Shown in pieces: positions 18,278 through 21,445 of a stretch of 21,445 nucleotides of DNA; within the stretch, counting starts at the first letter, position 1, and the number at the start of each line of letters is the position of its first letter. The notes under the pieces were generated by a model that saw only the letters and a list, made by a program, of their open reading frames with translations, was not told where the DNA came from and made no database searches. The position numbers were made by a program, and so were the translations under genes. Origin of the DNA: Silene noctiflora (taxonomy: Eukaryota; Streptophyta; Magnoliopsida; Caryophyllales; Caryophyllaceae); contig VHZZ01000223.1 in NCBI GenBank assembly GCA_009801015.1, positions 145,230-166,674 on the forward strand. The letters are read 5' to 3'.

Positions 18278-21200
18278 CAAACCCAACCTAAAAAACCTGT
18301 ATCCATAACACTCCACCATCTAACACCACTCAACTCACTTCCCTCGTTTTCGACACTAACTTCATCAACCATGCTTACCATGACTACCTCCACAACGCGG
18401 CTCACGATATCATATCAATTATAACATAGACTCTCGACACTAACTCCATAATACTACCGAACATCAACCACAAATGTCGCTAACTTTGTCTCACTAACAT
18501 ATCACCCACTAGCAAATCCAATATCAAGACAATCCACCAAGCGAGGTCAACCACCAAAACGGAATGTTACATTTTACCACCCTTAAAATGAACTTCGTCC
18601 TCGAAGTTTATTCACACTCATAAACATCACCACCCGGACTGTCAACACAGTCGTAACCCTACTTATCTACAACCTTACTTTATGGTCATACATAATACTA
18701 CCAACACTGCCATTACCTTTAATAATATCAACCATATGCACAATTCCATCCTTTATTCCACACCGAGGCTTAAACTTCTAATATAGTGCAACATGCATAC
18801 CCATCAAACTCTCTTTGTCACATCTTACTCTTCTTAAGATAAATGTTACATCCTCGTAACTCACTAGTACTAGGTCCTTATCTATTTCTTCCCATCACCC
18901 TCATCTCATGTCACTAATCACCGACTATAACTGTAACACTGACAACTATTCCTATATCCAAGGCTCTCCTCCCTAATGGTTCTCATTCCCCAAATCGTTC
19001 TACACACCACCTAGCCTATACCACAAAATTCTCAGCATAACCACTATTCTCACTCTTCAATATTACCGCAAGACTGCATTCCTCTTATCTCAAGCACATA
19101 TCCCATCGACATCACTCACGATCCAAAATTGTTACACACACGCTAGATCCTCAAATTTTCCCTTTTTACTAACGCCAGACTTGTCCATAACTCAACATGA
19201 TACTAATTCTCCACACTCTATACTTACTCTCCCCATAAAGATTACAAACCACTTACCGCTTCCAGCCCAGCACACACACGTTCCACAAATCACTTGTCAC
19301 GAATATGTCAACCAATGCTTCATCAACACAAGATCAAAAGCACTCTAATAACTTATCACAATTGTGTCCCATCAACAGAATATCACTATACCGTGACAAC
19401 AACGAACACATACGCAAATCTCTCCCATATCAAACTCTATCCTCCCTCTTAAGCCAAAACTGGATAGAAACATCAAGAAACAAAACAACAATCTGTATGT
19501 CCAAACCGAAACTTACAGGAATTAGCAGTAAACAAAGCAACAATCTATACAGCTGATANACATTTTCAAAAGTTCGTCTCATAAGTATCCNNCCTACTCC
19601 ACCACAACCGATGACTGCATCGCAACACCGCCACCAACAGCCGCACCGTAGTGCGAAAGTACCCGCATCGCAACACGGAGTACCATACCCGGATTGCAAC
19701 CCGGAACACAACAACCACATTACCACAACAAGAGTCCCGCCACATCAATCCTCTCATGACTCATCCAACCACCGTTACCTTTTTGAATATCATCCTATTG
19801 GGTCACCATACACAACAAGTTACACGGAACACTCAGATAACAACTTTAGGACTATCACACCATACTATTACTCGTGAGGTCAGGGTCTCACACAAACACT
19901 TACACCCATCATAGACCCATAATCGAATCTAACTAGTCAATCCTGATTACGTAAGTTACCACTTGATAAAAGGTATTTCTCACACAAGGTTGGACTCATA
20001 TACTCCTCATAACACCTTTTGCCAATACGCATAATTACCATTACCTGACTAAGGTGACCATATAACCAATACTCAACCTCCGACCAACGCTCTTATCTCA
20101 ACACCTTATGCTCCCTCGCAACCATGAATAACGATTTCTTATGGCAAACTCCATTATCCGTATTAACCATAATACCCCAATGTCCATACTAAACTGTCTG
20201 TGATCATTCTACTCCCTTAACTTACCACTGTATTCTCATATTATGCAAATACTCTACCAACTCCTTACTTCCTCGATTCTTCAAAATCCATAACTGACAT
20301 GTGGTCCTAAAATTCCTATATAACCGTGAACTCACCCGCTCATGATAGTATCATACATCTCCATGATTCCTTACTTTTATGTCCCCACAACTTTTATGAA
20401 CATGCACTCGACTCACTACCATCCTTCTCGTCCCATCGCACTTGACAACACTCATAACCCACTCTACTCACTACTCCTGTTACCCAGTTCCTTAGTAATC
20501 CGATTACCTCTTTATGGCTCCAAAACTCGAATTCCATTAATTCATATTAGTACCTTCTCACTCTTTCTTATCCCTCATCTCCTCCCAGCATGCTACTCAC
20601 TCACACACGCCACCATTAAGTCCACACTCTCAAGAATCACTCTTTAACCAACTATATTTTTCCTTTATGACTCCAGACCTCATAATCATCTCAAGCCATT
20701 ACTTTCCCAAAGAATTACACATTAGGCTCACCTCTTAATAATCCAAATTCCCAAACACAACGACTGCATACAAATCCACAATGCAGCGTTCATCGGTCCA
20801 AGCTCACTTAACACTCTTCTTTTCCTCTTTTCTATCACGACCTTCCCTTACATATATCCCCAACCAACATAGTCATAACCATCCCCCTCCATAAATATTT
20901 ACACATCCCGATTTACCACAATTCACCTCCCTCATTACAAACTCTTTCAATTTCACATCTCCCTCCGACTTACATTACCACTCACATCACCGCTTGATCA
21001 TATACGCCTATCATTATATTACTCGAGCCCACGACTATATCACTCACCATATCTCGCAAATTGTACCCCTTGCCCCAATAAACACATCGACTTCACTTCC
21101 TCTTTTCACTATACAACACTATTACGTATAACCACATGTCTTCCCTACCAAACTCATACCCATCATAAGGTAGTATTCTCCACGCCCTAGGATCCGGTAA

Positions 21201-21305
21201 CTTACGCATCAGGCTAACACGTATGTCAAAGAATGCCTTTAGACCCAAGACAATCGCAAGCACATAGCTTACGACTCAGAACAATTATGACTCGCACAAA
21301 GACAC
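18241..21305 (-). other. Non-coding internal region, strongly short of G on the + strand
   Basis: Over 3 kb without a supportable coding frame on either strand. The + strand is dominated by A, C and T (the element's sense strand is short of C). Short open frames here (for example 19305-19556, 19611-19877, 20342-20647) follow from that composition. N bases at 19559 and 19591-19592 mark uncertain calls. Confidence 0.65.
18567..18608 (-). repeat. Second pol-tail / polypurine / LTR-start-like module
   Basis: On the minus strand it reads NFEDEVHFKGGKM then TAA, followed by a TGTAACATTCC LTR-like start (from 18571). This parallels the module at 18236-18277 at an offset of exactly 331 bp, with a similar polypurine stretch (AAGGGTGGTAAAA). 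It may mark the end of a second, related element or an internal duplication. Confidence 0.6.
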
Positions 21306-21438
21306 ACTCGATCGAGTACGTGGTACAACACGTACTTGGTCGAGTAGACACCACTCGATCGAGTAACCTACTCACTCGATCGAGTACCCAAAACTTCCAG
21401 AAACACATCAGGTCTGACATGAAACATACTCGGTTGAG
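21306..21438. repeat. Second cluster of the CTCGATCGAG palindrome
   Basis: Copies lie at 21306-21317, 21333-21346 (TACTTGGTCGAGTA), 21353-21364, 21374-21385 and a weaker one at 21427-21438. Spacing of the first four is about 27, 20 and 21 bp, as in the LTR cluster. The flanking sequence is not obviously the same as the 3' LTR, so it may belong to a related LTR or to another part of the same element. Confidence 0.75.
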
Positions 21439-21445
21439 CCAAGAC

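Larger units (their letters stand above)
16879..21445 (-). mobile_element. Ty3/Gypsy-type LTR retrotransposon, 3' part, running off the window
   Basis: On the minus strand the order is internal DNA, a short pol-like tail, a polypurine tract (AAGGAGGGAAAAC at 18253-18241), then an LTR starting TGTAATACCC at 18240 and ending GTGCTACA at 16879. The sequence after the LTR end is TTTGGAGGGAGTAG, not a primer-binding site, so this is the 3' LTR. The 5' LTR would lie beyond the right edge. The LTR start and pol tail resemble plant chromovirus elements of the Tekay/Del kind (family inference). The visible internal 3.2 kb has no gag, protease, RT or integrase frame, so the copy is non-autonomous, heavily decayed, or this is a very long 3' untranslated region. 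Confidence 0.7.

Noticed and set aside
19305..20647. Several short + and minus frames in the Gypsy-type interior
   Set aside because: They follow from the skewed base composition, overlap one another in different frames, and show no gag, protease, RT, RNase H or integrase motif.

Overview
This is a stretch of plant nuclear DNA, almost certainly from a eudicot. The evidence is a three-exon plant epidermal gene with GT-AG introns, a plant-type L1 LINE carrying an RNase H domain, Stowaway-like MITEs with CTCCCTC ends, a tRNA-derived SINE and a plant Ty3/Gypsy LTR. Recurrent GACGGTCTTA-type motifs and TACTCGATCGAGTA palindromes remind me of Caryophyllales, possibly Caryophyllaceae, but that is only an impression. 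Four N bases (1092, 19559, 19591-19592) show this is draft sequence.

Layout. 1-737 is AT-rich DNA with a degenerate ~66-bp repeat, interrupted by a ~102-bp SINE (527-628) flanked by an 18-bp target duplication. 738-4391 is a 5'-truncated L1-type LINE on the + strand. It has a 16-bp target-site duplication and a 23-A tail. Its ORF2 runs from the end of the endonuclease through reverse transcriptase, zinc knuckle and RNase H, and is broken by at least three frameshifts and four in-frame stops. Its 5' junction carries a 35-bp-period duplication that looks like a reverse-transcriptase template jump. 4408-5880 is intergenic and holds a diverged ~175-180 bp tandem duplication.

The one confident functional gene is at 6097-8520 (+): a PROTODERMAL FACTOR 1-like, secreted, proline-rich cell-wall protein of 302 residues. 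An exact L1 box (TAAATGCA) lies about 180 bp upstream of its ATG, consistent with epidermis-specific control by HD-ZIP IV factors. Stowaway-like MITEs sit in intron 1 and just downstream. A 200-bp tandem duplication follows at 9012-9405.

9406-14900 has no recognised gene. A chain of minus-strand segments with good splice signals and matching reading phases (13664 down to 11646) may be exons of an unrecognised gene or a decayed one. 14900-16878 is AT-rich with small repeats. From 16878 to the right edge lies a minus-strand Ty3/Gypsy element. Its 3' LTR is 16879-18240, and it is followed by at least 3 kb of internal DNA with no pol coding and a marked shortage of G on the + strand. A second copy of the pol-tail/polypurine-tract/LTR-start junction lies 331 bp inside. 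Clusters of a 14-bp palindrome occur in the LTR and again at the window's right edge.

Overall this is one epidermal gene set in a transposon-rich neighbourhood. The most unusual parts are the non-coding Gypsy-type element with phased palindromes and duplicated end modules, the template-jump scar in the LINE, and the possible unannotated minus-strand gene.
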